A stretch of DNA of 64,000 nt from Methylomonas sp. UP202. Its GTDB lineage: Bacteria; Pseudomonadota; Gammaproteobacteria; Methylococcales; Methylomonadaceae. The translations under genes and the position numbers were made by a program. Where the stretch lies: the NCBI RefSeq assembly GCF_029910655.1, contig NZ_CP123897.1, positions 744,001 to 808,000 of the forward strand. Reading direction: 5' to 3'. The stretch's first letter is position 1; each line of letters begins with the position of its first letter. Under the pieces are notes generated by a model. That model had not been told where the DNA came from. It did no database searches and worked only from the letters and a program-made list of their open reading frames with translations. This document shows, one piece after another, positions 54,603 through 63,778 of the stretch.

Positions 54603-55480
54603 AGGGGTTGCCATAGGCCTGAAGTAACGCGGGGATTGCCGGCGAGGTCGCGATGGGTAGCGACTGCCCGGTAACCGTGATTGTCGAAAATGGCTTGGAC
54701 CGGCGCGGTTTGGTCGTAGCCGTGTTCCACCAACAAACGCCCGCCCGGCTTTAAATGCCGGCCGGCTTGTTCGGCGATCGACTCGATGTCGCTCAAACCC
54801 TGTTTTTGGCTGACCAGCGCCGAGCGCGGTTCGAAACGCACATCGCCTTGTTGCAAATGAGGATCTTCCGCGGCGATATAAGGTGGATTGCTCAGGATCA
54901 GGTCGAAGTCTCGCTCCGGCACTTGCGCAAACCAATCCGAAACAACGAAGCGGACATTGTCGACCGCGAGTCGTTCCGCGTTGCGTTCGGCGACGGCCAA
55001 GGCCGGGCTGGAATTGTCGCAGGCTAAAACCGTGCTCAACGGCCTTTCCGCCGCGAGCGTGATCGCCAGTATTCCCGACCCGGTGCCGAGGTCGAGTATT
55101 TTGGCGGCCCGGTCCCTTGCCAGCCCGGCGAGGCTGAGTTCCACCAACAGTTCGCTGTCGGGGCGCGGAATCAGCACGTCCGGGGTCACGATAAATTCCC
55201 TCGACCAGAATTCGCGCAGACCGAGTAGATAAGCGACCGGGTGGCCTTGGCTTCTCAGCGCGAGCATGCGCTGGAATTCTTCGGTTTGCGGCAAGTCCGG
55301 GTGACGTTCCGGCCAGGCCCGCAAATACGAGCGGGGTTGCCGCAAGCAATGACATAACAATACTTCGGCATCGAGTCGCGCGGACGGGGACGTGTTTGCC
55401 AGTTGCCGCTCGCCGGCCTCGAGTAGCGTTGCTATTGAGGTAGCGCCGGGGTCAACGACAGGTTTGGTACTATCAAGCAT
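54599..55480 (-). CDS. prmC: Release factor glutamine N5-methyltransferase
   Basis: 293 residues. PrmC methylates the Gln of the GGQ motif in release factors 1 and 2. The N-terminal helical domain has [13 protein letters not shown], and the loop [13 protein letters not shown] with [18 protein letters not shown] is typical. SAM motif I is [20 protein letters not shown], and the catalytic NPPY lies in [16 protein letters not shown]. It overlaps its own substrate gene prfA by 8 bases, the usual arrangement. Confidence 0.96.
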   Translation of the reverse strand: MLDSTKPVVDPGATSIATLLEAGERQLANTSPSARLDAEVLLCHCLRQPRSYLRAWPERHPDLPQTEEFQRMLALRSQGHPVAYLLGLREFWSREFIVTPDVLIPRPDSELLVELSLAGLARDRAAKILDLGTGSGILAITLAAERPLSTVLACDNSSPALAVAERNAERLAVDNVRFVVSDWFAQVPERDFDLILSNPPYIAAEDPHLQQGDVRFEPRSALVSQKQGLSDIESIAEQAGRHLKPGGRLLVEHGYDQTAPVQAIFDNHGYRAVATHRDLAGNPRVTSGLWQPL

Positions 55481-56558
55481 TGCCCAGTTGGGTTAGCAGT
55501 TCGGCTTGGTGTTCGTGGATCAAGGGTTGGATAACTTGATCCAGGGCGCCTTCCATGATGTCTTCGAGTTTGTACAGGGTCAGGTTGATGCGGTGGTCGG
55601 TGAGTCGGCCTTGCGGATAATTGTAAGTGCGAATGCGCTCGGAACGGTCGCCGCTGCCGACTTGCAGCTTGCGGCTTTCCGATTGCTCGGCGTGTTGCTT
55701 TTCCTGCTCGGCGGCCAGCAATCGCGCTTGCAGTACCGACATCGCGCGGGCGCGGTTTTTGTGTTGCGAACGTTCGTCCTGGCATTCCACCACCACGCCG
55801 GTGGGAATATGAGTGATCCGGATCGCCGAATCGGTGCGGTTGACGTGCTGACCGCCGGCGCCAGAGGCGCGGTAGGTATCGATGCGCAAATCGGCCGGAT
55901 TGATCTCGATTTCGTCGACGCTATCGACTTCCGGCATGATCGCCACGGTGCAAGCCGATGTGTGTACCCGGCCTTGCGATTCGGTTTCCGGCACGCGTTG
56001 CACCCGATGGGTGCCGGACTCGAATTTCAATTGCGAATACACGTTCTGGCCGGCCACTCGCAGGATGACCTCTTTATAACCGCCGTGCTCGCCGCGATTT
56101 TCGTTGATGATTTCCACGCTCCAACCTTGGCGCTCGGCATAGCGTTGGTACATGCGCGCCAGATCGCCGGAAAAGATCGCGGCTTCGTCGCCGCCGGTGC
56201 CGGCGCGAACCTCGAGAAATATATTGCGGTTGTCGTTGGGGTCCTTGGGTAGCAACAGGATTTGCAGTTCTTGTTCGAGTTGTTCCCTCAGTTGTTCGGT
56301 CGAGGCGATTTCCTCCTTGGCCATCTCCCGTAAATCCGGGTCGCTGTCCTTGGCCATTTCCCTGGCCGATTCGAAATTAGCTTCGTTTTCCCGATAAGCG
56401 TTGTAGCAGGCCACGATGGGTTCGAGTTGGGCGTATTCTTGGCTTAGGCTGCGGAATTGGTTTTGGTTGCTTTGCACTTCCGGTTGAGTGAGCAGTGCGG
56501 TGATCTCCTCGAAGCGCTCGCCGAGGTTTTCCAATTTGGTTTGTATCGAGGGTTTCAT
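55473..56558 (-). CDS. prfA: Peptide chain release factor 1
   Basis: 361 residues from ATG 56558. Terminates translation at UAA and UAG. Domain 3 carries the GGQ in [20 protein letters not shown], flanked by the family blocks [40 protein letters not shown] and [20 protein letters not shown]. Complete, standard length. Three bases separate it from the hemA stop upstream, and prmC overlaps downstream. Confidence 0.97.
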   Translation of the reverse strand: MKPSIQTKLENLGERFEEITALLTQPEVQSNQNQFRSLSQEYAQLEPIVACYNAYRENEANFESAREMAKDSDPDLREMAKEEIASTEQLREQLEQELQILLLPKDPNDNRNIFLEVRAGTGGDEAAIFSGDLARMYQRYAERQGWSVEIINENRGEHGGYKEVILRVAGQNVYSQLKFESGTHRVQRVPETESQGRVHTSACTVAIMPEVDSVDEIEINPADLRIDTYRASGAGGQHVNRTDSAIRITHIPTGVVVECQDERSQHKNRARAMSVLQARLLAAEQEKQHAEQSESRKLQVGSGDRSERIRTYNYPQGRLTDHRINLTLYKLEDIMEGALDQVIQPLIHEHQAELLTQLGNA

Positions 56559-56564
56559 CAAGAG

Positions 56565-57815
56565 TTAACGTAATTTGAAAATTTCGCGCGAGGCGGCGAT
56601 AAGATCGTGGCGCTCGTTGGCGCCGGCTTCGCGCAATTGCGCGCAGGGCGTGTGGATCAGTTTATTGGTCAGCGTGTGGGCCAAACGCTGCAATACTTCT
56701 TCGGCGGATGCGCCGTTGCCGAGTTGCTGAATGGCTTTTTGTAACGCTTCGTCGCGCGCCAATTCAGCTTGCCGGCGGTAGTCGCGAATGGTTTCTTGGG
56801 CGCCTTGCGAACGCAGCCAGGCCAGGAAGTGTTCGACCTGGGTGTCGATGATTTCCTCGGCCTGCTCGGCGGCGCGGCGGCGCGAGTCCATGTTTTGGTT
56901 GACGGTATTTTGCAGGTCGTCGACGGTGTACAAATAGACGTCGCGCAATTGCGACACTTCGGCTTCAATGTCGCGGGGTACCGCGAGATCGACCATGAAC
57001 ATCGGCTTATGCTTGCGCTTTTTGATGGCGCTCTCGACCCGGCCCTTACCTAGAATCGGCAATTGGCTGGCGGTGGAGGAGACGACGATATCGGCTTCGG
57101 CCAGATGGTCGGGTAGTTCCGATAGCGCGATCGCATAGCCGTTGAATTGCATCGCCAACGCATGGGCTTTATCGTAGGTCCGGTTGGCGATAATGATGCG
57201 GCCGATGCCGTGCTGATACAAATGCCTAGCGGTCAATTCTATCGTTTCGCCGGCGCCGATCAGCAGTGCGGTTTGTTCGCTGAGCTTATCGAAGATTTGC
57301 TGCGCCAGTTGCACGGCGGCAAACGCGACCGATACCGGACTGGAGCCGATCGCGGTATCGGTGCGAACCTTCTTGGCGGCGGAAAATGTGTGATGAAACA
57401 ACTTGCTCAGATTCCTGCCCAGCGTGCCGGCCTGATAAGCCGCGTGGTACGCGGTTTTCATTTGGCCGAGAATTTGCGGCTCGCCGAGTATCATCGAGTC
57501 TAGGCCACAGGCTACGCGAAACATGTGGCGTATGGTTTCGCTGTCTTTATAGCTGTACAGATAGGGCGTAAACTCCGCCGGCCGAATTTGCTTGGTGTCG
57601 GCGATCCACTCGATTAAAGGTGCTTGGCTATCGTTGTCGGTTTGACAGTAAAACTCGGTACGGTTGCAAGTCGACAGAATGGCTGCCTCGTTGATTTCCC
57701 GCAGACTCCGCAGATTCCGTAACGTGAAATCCAGGACGTCCGTCGGGAACGACAGGCGTTCCCGGACGGCTACCGGCGCGGTGTTGTAGTTAATGCCTAC
57801 GGCGAGAAATGTCAT
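56565..57815 (-). CDS. hemA: Glutamyl-tRNA reductase
   Basis: 416 residues from ATG 57815, chosen because MTFLAVGINYNTAPVAVRER is the usual N-terminus. Reduces Glu-tRNA to glutamate-1-semialdehyde with NADPH, the first step of tetrapyrrole synthesis by the C5 route. Active-site Cys lies in AILSTCNRTEFYC. Further blocks are GLDSMILGEPQILGQMK, VAFAAVQLAQQ, the NADPH fold ALLIGAGETIEL and MVDLAVPRDIEAEV. The C-terminal dimerisation domain is present. Divergent from the TPR lipoprotein gene with a 148-base gap that must hold both promoters. Confidence 0.97.
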   Translation of the reverse strand: MTFLAVGINYNTAPVAVRERLSFPTDVLDFTLRNLRSLREINEAAILSTCNRTEFYCQTDNDSQAPLIEWIADTKQIRPAEFTPYLYSYKDSETIRHMFRVACGLDSMILGEPQILGQMKTAYHAAYQAGTLGRNLSKLFHHTFSAAKKVRTDTAIGSSPVSVAFAAVQLAQQIFDKLSEQTALLIGAGETIELTARHLYQHGIGRIIIANRTYDKAHALAMQFNGYAIALSELPDHLAEADIVVSSTASQLPILGKGRVESAIKKRKHKPMFMVDLAVPRDIEAEVSQLRDVYLYTVDDLQNTVNQNMDSRRRAAEQAEEIIDTQVEHFLAWLRSQGAQETIRDYRRQAELARDEALQKAIQQLGNGASAEEVLQRLAHTLTNKLIHTPCAQLREAGANERHDLIAASREIFKLR

Positions 57816-57963
57816 CGGCTGCGAACAATAGCACACTGAAAGTATCTTATTTTAAGGACTGCGCGGTTTTTGTCCAAATGCAAACAAAGCCGGCCCCGTT
57901 TCGGCGCGGTTTTCTGGTAATCTATGGCGCCATATTTCTTGAAAAAACGGGTCGAATGATTGC

Positions 57964-59688
57964 ATGAATAAATGGATAGGCATCGCAATACTTTCCGCTT
58001 TGTCGGGGTGCGCGTTAGCGCCGGAACAGCCGGCGGAAAACGAGGCCGCGGCGGTCAAGCCCGAGGGCTTGGATTTTAGAGTCAACCGCAATACCGTGAT
58101 CGACGAGGAAGTCTTGTATTTGCTGATGGCGGCGGAAATGGCCGGTCAGCGCAATCAATACGATTTGGCCATGGATGCCTATCTGCAAGCGGCCAAGCGC
58201 GTCAACGATCCGCGAATCGCCGAGCGAGCGGTAAAAATCGGTTTGTTCCTGAAGGACGAGAGGCGCACGCGCGAGGCTTTGTCGATCTGGCTGGAGAAAG
58301 ACGGAAAAAATCTCGGTGCCCGAAAATTCGCGGTGATGCTGGCGTTAAAAAATGGCGATCGCGGCGCGGCTGTCGATCACCTGAATGCGATGCTGAACGA
58401 TGATCCGGCGGGTTTCGAGGCCGGAATGTTGGAAATGGCCAAGATTTTGGAAAAAGAAGGCCGGGTACAGTTCGCATACGACGTTTTGGACGAATTAGCT
58501 CGGCAGCGACCCGATCAAGCCGGCTTGTTGTTCGTTCAGGCAGTGTTCGCTTCATTATTGCCGAATAACGAATTGGCGCAGCAGAAAATCGATAGAGCCC
58601 TGGAGTTGCAACCCGACTGGAATAAAGCGGTCATTTTTCAAGCGCAATTAGCCGGTCGTGCCGGCGACATGGCCAAAGCCCGGCAGTTTTTGGAAAAGGC
58701 AGTTAAACAGGCGCCGGACGACAAGCAGTTGCGGAAAATGTTGCTGGAGGTGTTGATTAACACCGGCGGGTTCGATGAAGCGATTAAATTATGCCAAAGC
58801 GTTTTGGAGGATAAGCCTGACGATCCTGAGACGCTGTTTATGCTGGCGGTTATTTACTTGCAACAGAATCAATCGGACAAAGCTGAAAATTATTTAGAAA
58901 AACTCGTGAGTAACCCGGATTGGGAAAGTCAGGCCAGTTTTTATCTGGGAAAGATAGAACAAGAGCGTCAGCGGCCCGACAAGGCGATTGCCTGGTTCGA
59001 CAAAGTGGGTGAGGGTAATTACGCATTCGACGCCGACATGGCGGCTTTGTCGCTATTGATGGCGCAGAAACGATTCGATGAAGTCGAGAGCCGAATCGGG
59101 CGGATGGAGACCAAGTATCCAGACCGGCGCTTGCGGGTGTTGCTGGCCAAAGCCGAGCTCTTCAATCAACAAAGCAATTACTCCGAAGCGTTTGGCGTGT
59201 TGTCGGAGGCGCTCAAGGAAGTGCCCGACAATCGCGAGGTCTTGTATGCCAGGGCGCTGGTTGCCGAGCGCTTGGACAAGCTGGATGTTCTGGAAGCTGA
59301 TTTGTTAAAGATCTTGGAAAAGAAACCGGATGATATCGCGGCGTTGAATGCCTTGGGTTATACATTAACGGACAGGACAAATCGCTATAGCGAGGCTGAG
59401 AAATATTTGGAGAAGGCCCTGGCCTTGCAGCCGGACGAGGCGGTTGTGATCGATAGTTATGGATGGTTACAGTTCAAATTGGGCAAGCCGGAACAGGCCT
59501 TGATTTATTTGCGTAAGGCTTACGAAAAGCAGGCGGAAAACGAAATAGCCGCTCATATCGCCGAGGTGTTGTGGTCGTTGGGTGAGCAAAAAGAGGCCAA
59601 GGAGTTTTTTGAAGGCGTTTACAAGAAATTTCCCGACGACGAATATTTACTTGAGTTTAAGAAACGGTTTCTCCAGGTTACGCCGTAG
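57964..59688 (+). CDS. Tetratricopeptide-repeat lipoprotein
   Basis: 574 residues. The lipoprotein signal MNKWIGIAILSALSGCALAP has the lipobox L-S-G-C (Cys16). Nearly the whole mature part is TPR helices: ALSIWLEKDGKNLGARKFAV, ALELQPDWNKAVIFQAQLAG, ARQFLEKAVKQAPDDKQLRK, AENYLEKLVSNPDWESQASF, YLEKALALQPDEAVVIDSYG and so on, at least ten repeats. The lack of Asp at +2 favours sorting to the outer membrane by Lol. Its stop overlaps the lolB start (TAGTG), so the two are coupled. It may scaffold an envelope complex; no specific role can be read. Confidence 0.88.
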   Translation: MNKWIGIAILSALSGCALAPEQPAENEAAAVKPEGLDFRVNRNTVIDEEVLYLLMAAEMAGQRNQYDLAMDAYLQAAKRVNDPRIAERAVKIGLFLKDERRTREALSIWLEKDGKNLGARKFAVMLALKNGDRGAAVDHLNAMLNDDPAGFEAGMLEMAKILEKEGRVQFAYDVLDELARQRPDQAGLLFVQAVFASLLPNNELAQQKIDRALELQPDWNKAVIFQAQLAGRAGDMAKARQFLEKAVKQAPDDKQLRKMLLEVLINTGGFDEAIKLCQSVLEDKPDDPETLFMLAVIYLQQNQSDKAENYLEKLVSNPDWESQASFYLGKIEQERQRPDKAIAWFDKVGEGNYAFDADMAALSLLMAQKRFDEVESRIGRMETKYPDRRLRVLLAKAELFNQQSNYSEAFGVLSEALKEVPDNREVLYARALVAERLDKLDVLEADLLKILEKKPDDIAALNALGYTLTDRTNRYSEAEKYLEKALALQPDEAVVIDSYGWLQFKLGKPEQALIYLRKAYEKQAENEIAAHIAEVLWSLGEQKEAKEFFEGVYKKFPDDEYLLEFKKRFLQVTP

Positions 59689-60254
59689 TGAATCAGCGTG
59701 TTTGGTGGTTAGTCGTTCTCGGTTTGCTGGCCGGTTGCACTACGCTGTCGGAGGGGCCAGTTCTCGAATACCGGCTGGCTGACGCGGGTGCGGCGCAAAC
59801 TTTAGATCGTTGGTATTTCGAGGGGCGTTTGTCCTTTGTCGACGAGCGGGAGTCGGTTTCGGCTAGTGTGAATTGGCGTCACTCCAACCAAGTCGATGAA
59901 ATCGAATTGGTTGGGCCATTGGCGCAAGGGCGCGTTCGGATTTCCGTGAGCGGCGATGTCGTTGCGATCGATGACGGTGAGGCGCGTCGCGAACTTCGGG
60001 GGGATGTTGACTCGATGGTAGAGGAAGGGCTGGGTATTTCCCTGCCGATCAGTGCGTTGCGGTTCTGGGTGTTGGGCGCGAGTCAGCCGGAATCTACGGT
60101 TACCGTCCAGCCAAGCGGTTTTTTTCAGTTGGGGTGGTTAGTGATTTTTCAAGAGATGCTTCAGGTGGAGCGAGTCGCTTTGCCGAGGAAAATGAGTGTG
60201 CAGCGGGACAAAACCCGAATAAAGTTATTTGTGGATCGGTGGGATTTGTCGTGA
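59688..60254 (+). CDS. lolB: Outer-membrane lipoprotein-insertion protein LolB
   Basis: 188 residues from GTG 59688. Lipoprotein signal VWWLVVLGLLAGCTTL. LolB receives lipoproteins from LolA and inserts them in the outer membrane. The order WYFEGRLSFVDERESVSASV-NW, then ELVGPLAQGRVRISVSGDVV and SLPISALRFWVLGA matches the family: strand-rich half-barrel and the L-P-x-x-x-L-x-x-W-x-x-G motif. The end VQRDKTRIKLFVDRWDLS is also typical. Location directly before ispE is the conserved gammaproteobacterial order. It overlaps the preceding TPR gene by one base and ispE by four. Confidence 0.93.
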   Translation: MNQRVWWLVVLGLLAGCTTLSEGPVLEYRLADAGAAQTLDRWYFEGRLSFVDERESVSASVNWRHSNQVDEIELVGPLAQGRVRISVSGDVVAIDDGEARRELRGDVDSMVEEGLGISLPISALRFWVLGASQPESTVTVQPSGFFQLGWLVIFQEMLQVERVALPRKMSVQRDKTRIKLFVDRWDLS

Positions 60255-61120
60255 CGAGAATTCAAGAAAATCGTTGGGGTGAGCGTTGGCCGGCGCCGGC
60301 CAAACTCAACCTGATGTTGAGAATTACCGGTCGGCGACCTGACGGTTATCACTTGCTGCAAACCGTATTTCAATTAATCGATTTGTGCGATTGGTTAACA
60401 TTTCATCCGATTGACAAAGACGTGGTTGAATTGGTTACCGAGATTCCAGGCGTGGCGGCGCAAGACGATCTCACCGTCAGGGCTGCCTTGTTGCTAAAGC
60501 AACATACCGGATGCAAGTTCGGTGTGAGAATTCAGGTGGACAAGCTGTTGCCGATGGGTGGCGGTTTGGGTGGAGGCAGTTCGGACGCAGCGACGACATT
60601 GGTGGTGCTGAATGCCTTGTGGGGGCTGAATTTGTCGACCGAAACTTTAATGTGTTTGGGGTTGCGTTTAGGTGCTGACGTGCCGGTATTTGTTGCCGGG
60701 CATTCCGCATGGGGAGAAGGGGTGGGTGATGTCTTAACGCCAATGACATTGCCCGAATCTTGGTTTGTGGTCATTAAACCGGACTGTCACGTGAACACGA
60801 AGGAAATTTTTTTAGCTGATCGGTTGACACGAGATAGTAAATCAATCAGAATGAGCGACTTTATTGCAGGGGATAGCGTAAACGACTGTCTCACTGTGGT
60901 TAGGGAGTTGTATCTGCCCGTGGCGAATGCATTGGACGCCTTATCGGGTTATGCGGAATCTCAGTTGACTGGTACGGGCGCGTGCGTGTTCGCGCGGTTT
61001 GAAAGCAGGTTTTCGGCTGAGAAGGTTTATTCTGCTTTGAAGGGTGATTGGTCGGTTTATTTGGCCAAGGGGGTAAATAAATCCCCGCTTCATGAGATGT
61101 TCGGACACGGATCAGTTTAA
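60251..61120 (+). CDS. ispE: 4-diphosphocytidyl-2-C-methyl-D-erythritol kinase
   Basis: 289 residues from GTG 60251, which overlaps the lolB stop; a longer in-frame opening exists but would run deep inside lolB. IspE is the GHMP kinase of the MEP isoprenoid pathway. Motif 1 is RWPAPAKLNLMLRITGRRPD-GYH, the ATP loop LPMGGGLGGGSSDAATTL is intact, and motif 3 is SQLTGTGACVFARFES. Complete, normal length. tRNA-Gln follows 9 bases after the stop. Confidence 0.96.
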   Translation: MTRIQENRWGERWPAPAKLNLMLRITGRRPDGYHLLQTVFQLIDLCDWLTFHPIDKDVVELVTEIPGVAAQDDLTVRAALLLKQHTGCKFGVRIQVDKLLPMGGGLGGGSSDAATTLVVLNALWGLNLSTETLMCLGLRLGADVPVFVAGHSAWGEGVGDVLTPMTLPESWFVVIKPDCHVNTKEIFLADRLTRDSKSIRMSDFIAGDSVNDCLTVVRELYLPVANALDALSGYAESQLTGTGACVFARFESRFSAEKVYSALKGDWSVYLAKGVNKSPLHEMFGHGSV

Positions 61121-61129
61121 TCTAATTTT

Positions 61130-61204
61130 TGGGCTGTCGCCAAGCGGTAAGGCACGAGGTTTTGATCCTCGCATACCAAGGTTCGAATCCTTGCAGCCCA
61201 GCCA
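61130..61204 (+). tRNA. tRNA-Gln (anticodon TTG)
   Basis: Seven-base acceptor stem TGGGCTG/CAGCCCA, anticodon stem CGAGG/CCTCG with loop TTTTGAT (anticodon TTG), T-arm CAAGG-TTCGAAT-CCTTG, G discriminator and encoded CCA. Location between ispE and prs is conserved in many gammaproteobacteria. Confidence 0.97.
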
Positions 61205-61240
61205 TAATCCTCGTATGTAGCCTCTTGGGAGTATGCTTCA

Positions 61241-62194
61241 ATGCACGAAGCTTCGGTAATGGTATTCTCCGGTAATGCCAATAAGGCGTTGTCCGAAGGT
61301 ATTGTAAAGAAGCTTAATATGCGGTTAGGCATGGCCAGTGTTGGCCGGTTCAGCGATGGCGAGATTTTTGTAGAAATTGAAGAAAACGTAAGGGGGCGGG
61401 ATGTCTTTGTAATCCAGCCTACTTGCGCGCCAGCCAACGAAAACCTGATGGAGTTGTTGGTGATGATCGATGCCTTGCGCAGGGCGTCGGCGGCAAGAAT
61501 TACGGCGGTAATGCCTTATTACGGTTATGCGAGACAAGACCGTCGCAGTCGCTCGGCTAGGGTGCCTATCACGGCTCGGCTGGTTGCCGACATGATAGGT
61601 AATGCCGGAGCTGATCGAGCATTGACGGTGGATTTGCATGCCGATCAGATAATGGGTTTTTTTGCAATTCCCGTTGATAACGTCTATGCGTCTCCCATTC
61701 TTCTGGGTGATATTTGGCGGCAAGAGTACGAAAATTTGATTGTTGTCTCTCCAGATGTTGGGGGGGTTGTTCGGGCGAGGGCTATAGCCAAACGGTTAGG
61801 TGATGCGGATTTGGCCATCATCGATAAGCGTAGGCCTAGGCCGAATGTGTCTGAAATCATGCATATTATCGGCGATGTCGAAGGGCGCACTTGCGTGATG
61901 GTCGATGATTTGGTCGATACGGCCGGTACTCTTTGTCATGCTGCGGATGCTTTGAAAAAGCACGGAGCGAATAAGGTGGTGGCCTATTGCACCCACCCGG
62001 TTTTATCCGGGGCGGCTGTAGATAATGTCAGAAATTCGGTCTTGGACGAGTTGGTTGTAACAGACACGATTCCGTTAAGTAACGAGTTGGTGGCTGTTGA
62101 TAAGATTCGGCAGCTCAGTGTGGCGGAGATGCTGGCTGAAACAATCAGGCGGATCGCCGTAGGCGAGTCGGTTAGTTCGCTTTATGTGGATTAG
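61241..62194 (+). CDS. prs: Ribose-phosphate pyrophosphokinase
   Basis: 317 residues. Makes PRPP from ribose 5-phosphate and ATP for nucleotide, His and Trp synthesis. Motifs: [58 protein letters not shown], the metal-binding [33 protein letters not shown] and the PRPP loop [20 protein letters not shown]. Full length, class I. GGGAG lies about nine bases before ATG 61241. Confidence 0.97.
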   Translation: MHEASVMVFSGNANKALSEGIVKKLNMRLGMASVGRFSDGEIFVEIEENVRGRDVFVIQPTCAPANENLMELLVMIDALRRASAARITAVMPYYGYARQDRRSRSARVPITARLVADMIGNAGADRALTVDLHADQIMGFFAIPVDNVYASPILLGDIWRQEYENLIVVSPDVGGVVRARAIAKRLGDADLAIIDKRRPRPNVSEIMHIIGDVEGRTCVMVDDLVDTAGTLCHAADALKKHGANKVVAYCTHPVLSGAAVDNVRNSVLDELVVTDTIPLSNELVAVDKIRQLSVAEMLAETIRRIAVGESVSSLYVD

Positions 62195-62249
62195 GGTTTT
62201 ATTAGTTTTTGGGCGAGTGCCTTTTGGGGTGCTGCTTTTGGAGAAATAA

Positions 62250-62846
62250 ATGGCTAACGTATTTGAATTTGTAGCGGAATCTCGCTCAAGTGCTGGAAGT
62301 AGTGCTTCGAAAGGGGTTCGTCGCATCGGTAAGGTTCCGGCGATTATTTATGGTGCTGGTGCTTCCCCGCAAATGCTGGTGCTGGATCACAATGAAGTTG
62401 TTAAGCATTTGGAGCATGAGGCTGTTTACTCTCATGTGTTGGATGTGAAAATCGACGGTAAAACTGAAAAAGCCGTTTTGAAGCAGATTCAAAGACATCC
62501 TGCCAAGCCGCAAATTCTTCACATGGATTTTATGCGTATCGATGAAACGCATAAGTTGAAAGTTCATGTGCCGTTGCACTTTGTTAACGAGGCGGTTTCC
62601 GTTGGCGTTAAAAAAGGCGGCGTTGTTACTCATGCGATGGTCGATGTTGAGGTGCTTTGTTTGCCTGCGGCGTTGCCTGAGTTTATCGAGGTCGATTTGG
62701 CTAAGGTCGAAATTGGCGAGGCCGTACACTTGTCCGATCTCAAATTGCCTAACGGTGTTGAGGTTGCTGCCCTTCAGCACGGTGCCGAGCATGATCATCC
62801 TGTTGCACAAATCGTCAAATCTCGTTCTGGTGAAGAATCGGAATAA
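62250..62846 (+). CDS. rplY: 50S ribosomal protein L25 (Ctc form)
   Basis: 198 residues: long, CTC-type L25 that binds 5S rRNA through its N-terminal domain. The N-terminus has SASKGVRRIGKVPAIIYGAG, then LLKQIQRHPAKPQILHMDF-like text (here VLKQIQRHPAKPQILHMDFM) and the C-terminal TL5-like domain with VPLHFVNEAVSVGVKKGGVV and IEVDLAKVEIGEAVHLSDLK. Order prs-rplY-pth is conserved. A terminator-like hairpin lies just downstream inside pth. Confidence 0.96.
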   Translation: MANVFEFVAESRSSAGSSASKGVRRIGKVPAIIYGAGASPQMLVLDHNEVVKHLEHEAVYSHVLDVKIDGKTEKAVLKQIQRHPAKPQILHMDFMRIDETHKLKVHVPLHFVNEAVSVGVKKGGVVTHAMVDVEVLCLPAALPEFIEVDLAKVEIGEAVHLSDLKLPNGVEVAALQHGAEHDHPVAQIVKSRSGEESE

Positions 62847-62858
62847 CAGTGTTTTTTG

Positions 62859-63413
62859 ATGATTAAGGTGCTGGTTGGTTTGGGTAATCCAGGTCGGCAG
62901 TATGAAAAAACCCGGCATAATGTCGGGTTTTTGTTTCTCGATCATCTTTTGCTTGGTTCTGGTGGGCGCTGGCGAAATGTAAGTGGGTTTGAGGCGGAGA
63001 TTGGGGAGCTGGTTATCGGCAATAAGATGCTGGTGTTGGTAAAGCCTCAAACGTTTATGAACAGAAGCGGGTCTTCGGTTGCTAAGGTTTTAAAGTACTA
63101 CAAATTTGCGAGAGAAGCGATGCTGGTTGCTCACGACGACCTTGAGTTGCCGATGGGTGTGGTTAAAACCAAGCAGGGTGGCGGGCATTCAGGGCATAAC
63201 GGGCTTCGCGACATTATCGCGCATTTGGGTTCAAACGAGTTTGCTAGGTTGAGGTTCGGCATCGGGCGTCCAGACATAGGAGAGCGTGTCGCTGATTATG
63301 TGCTGAGCTCTCCTTCTAAGGAAGTGTTATCAAGGCAGCCTATGTTGTTTGATGCTGTCTCGGCCAAAATAGAAGGGATGCTTAATGGTGAAGAGCTTGT
63401 CTACGGGCTTTAA
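62859..63413 (+). CDS. pth: Peptidyl-tRNA hydrolase
   Basis: 184 residues from ATG 62859 (TTG 62856 precedes it). Frees tRNA from peptidyl-tRNA that dropped off ribosomes. The N-terminus VLVGLGNPGRQYEKTRHNVG-F contains the catalytic His of T-R-H-N-x-G. Further blocks are KPQTFMNRSGSSV, VAHDDLELPMGVVKTKQGGG and HSGHNGLRDIIAHLGSNEFA-RLR-x-G-I-G. Complete. No good Shine-Dalgarno; 12-base gap from rplY suggests coupled expression. Confidence 0.96.
   Translation: MIKVLVGLGNPGRQYEKTRHNVGFLFLDHLLLGSGGRWRNVSGFEAEIGELVIGNKMLVLVKPQTFMNRSGSSVAKVLKYYKFAREAMLVAHDDLELPMGVVKTKQGGGHSGHNGLRDIIAHLGSNEFARLRFGIGRPDIGERVADYVLSSPSKEVLSRQPMLFDAVSAKIEGMLNGEELVYGL
62905..62933 (+). terminator. Terminator-like hairpin inside the start of pth
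   Basis: AAAAACCCGGC pairs with GTCGGGTTTTT around a 5-base loop (11 pairs, one G-U), followed by TTTTTGTTT. It falls 46 bases into pth and about 60 bases after the rplY stop. It has the shape of a Rho-independent terminator and could limit read-through from rplY. Confidence 0.45.
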
Positions 63414-63465
63414 AAAGATATTGACGGAAAGGTTTAAAACGAGGATAATTGACTGATTAAGTAAA

Positions 63466-63550
63466 GGAGGGGTTCCCGAGCGGCCAAAGGGATCAGACTG
63501 TAAATCTGCCGGTTCTACCTTCGGAGGTTCGAATCCTCCCCCCTCCACCA
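63466..63550 (+). tRNA. tRNA-Tyr (anticodon GTA)
   Basis: Type II tRNA of 85 nt with a long variable arm. Acceptor GGAGGGG/CCCCTCC, anticodon stem-loop AGACTGTAAATCT giving GTA, variable arm around CCGGTTCTACCTTCGG, T-arm GGAGGTTCGAATCCTCC, encoded ACCA end. Confidence 0.97.
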
Positions 63551-63574
63551 CTTCATTTGAAATTAGAAGGCTAC

Positions 63575-63648
63575 GCGGGTGTAGTTCAATGGTAGAACTC
63601 CAGCCTTCCAAGCTGATTGCGTGGGTTCGATTCCCATCACCCGCTCCA
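63575..63648 (+). tRNA. tRNA-Gly (anticodon TCC)
   Basis: Acceptor GCGGGTG/CACCCGC, D-arm with AGTTCAATGGTAGAACT, anticodon stem CAGC/GCTG with loop CTTCCAA (TCC), T-arm GTGGGTTCGATTCCCAT, discriminator T and CCA. Second in the tRNA cluster ahead of tuf. Confidence 0.97.
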
Positions 63649-63667
63649 TTTTCTGGAAGTTTATTTT

Positions 63668-63743
<76 letters not shown>

Positions 63744-63778
63744 GTTTGGTTGATTGTTTTGTGTAGGGTGTTTTTACA

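Noticed and set aside
55506-56252. Plus-strand 248-codon open frame
   Set aside because: Antisense shadow of prfA, whose GGQ and other motifs are intact.
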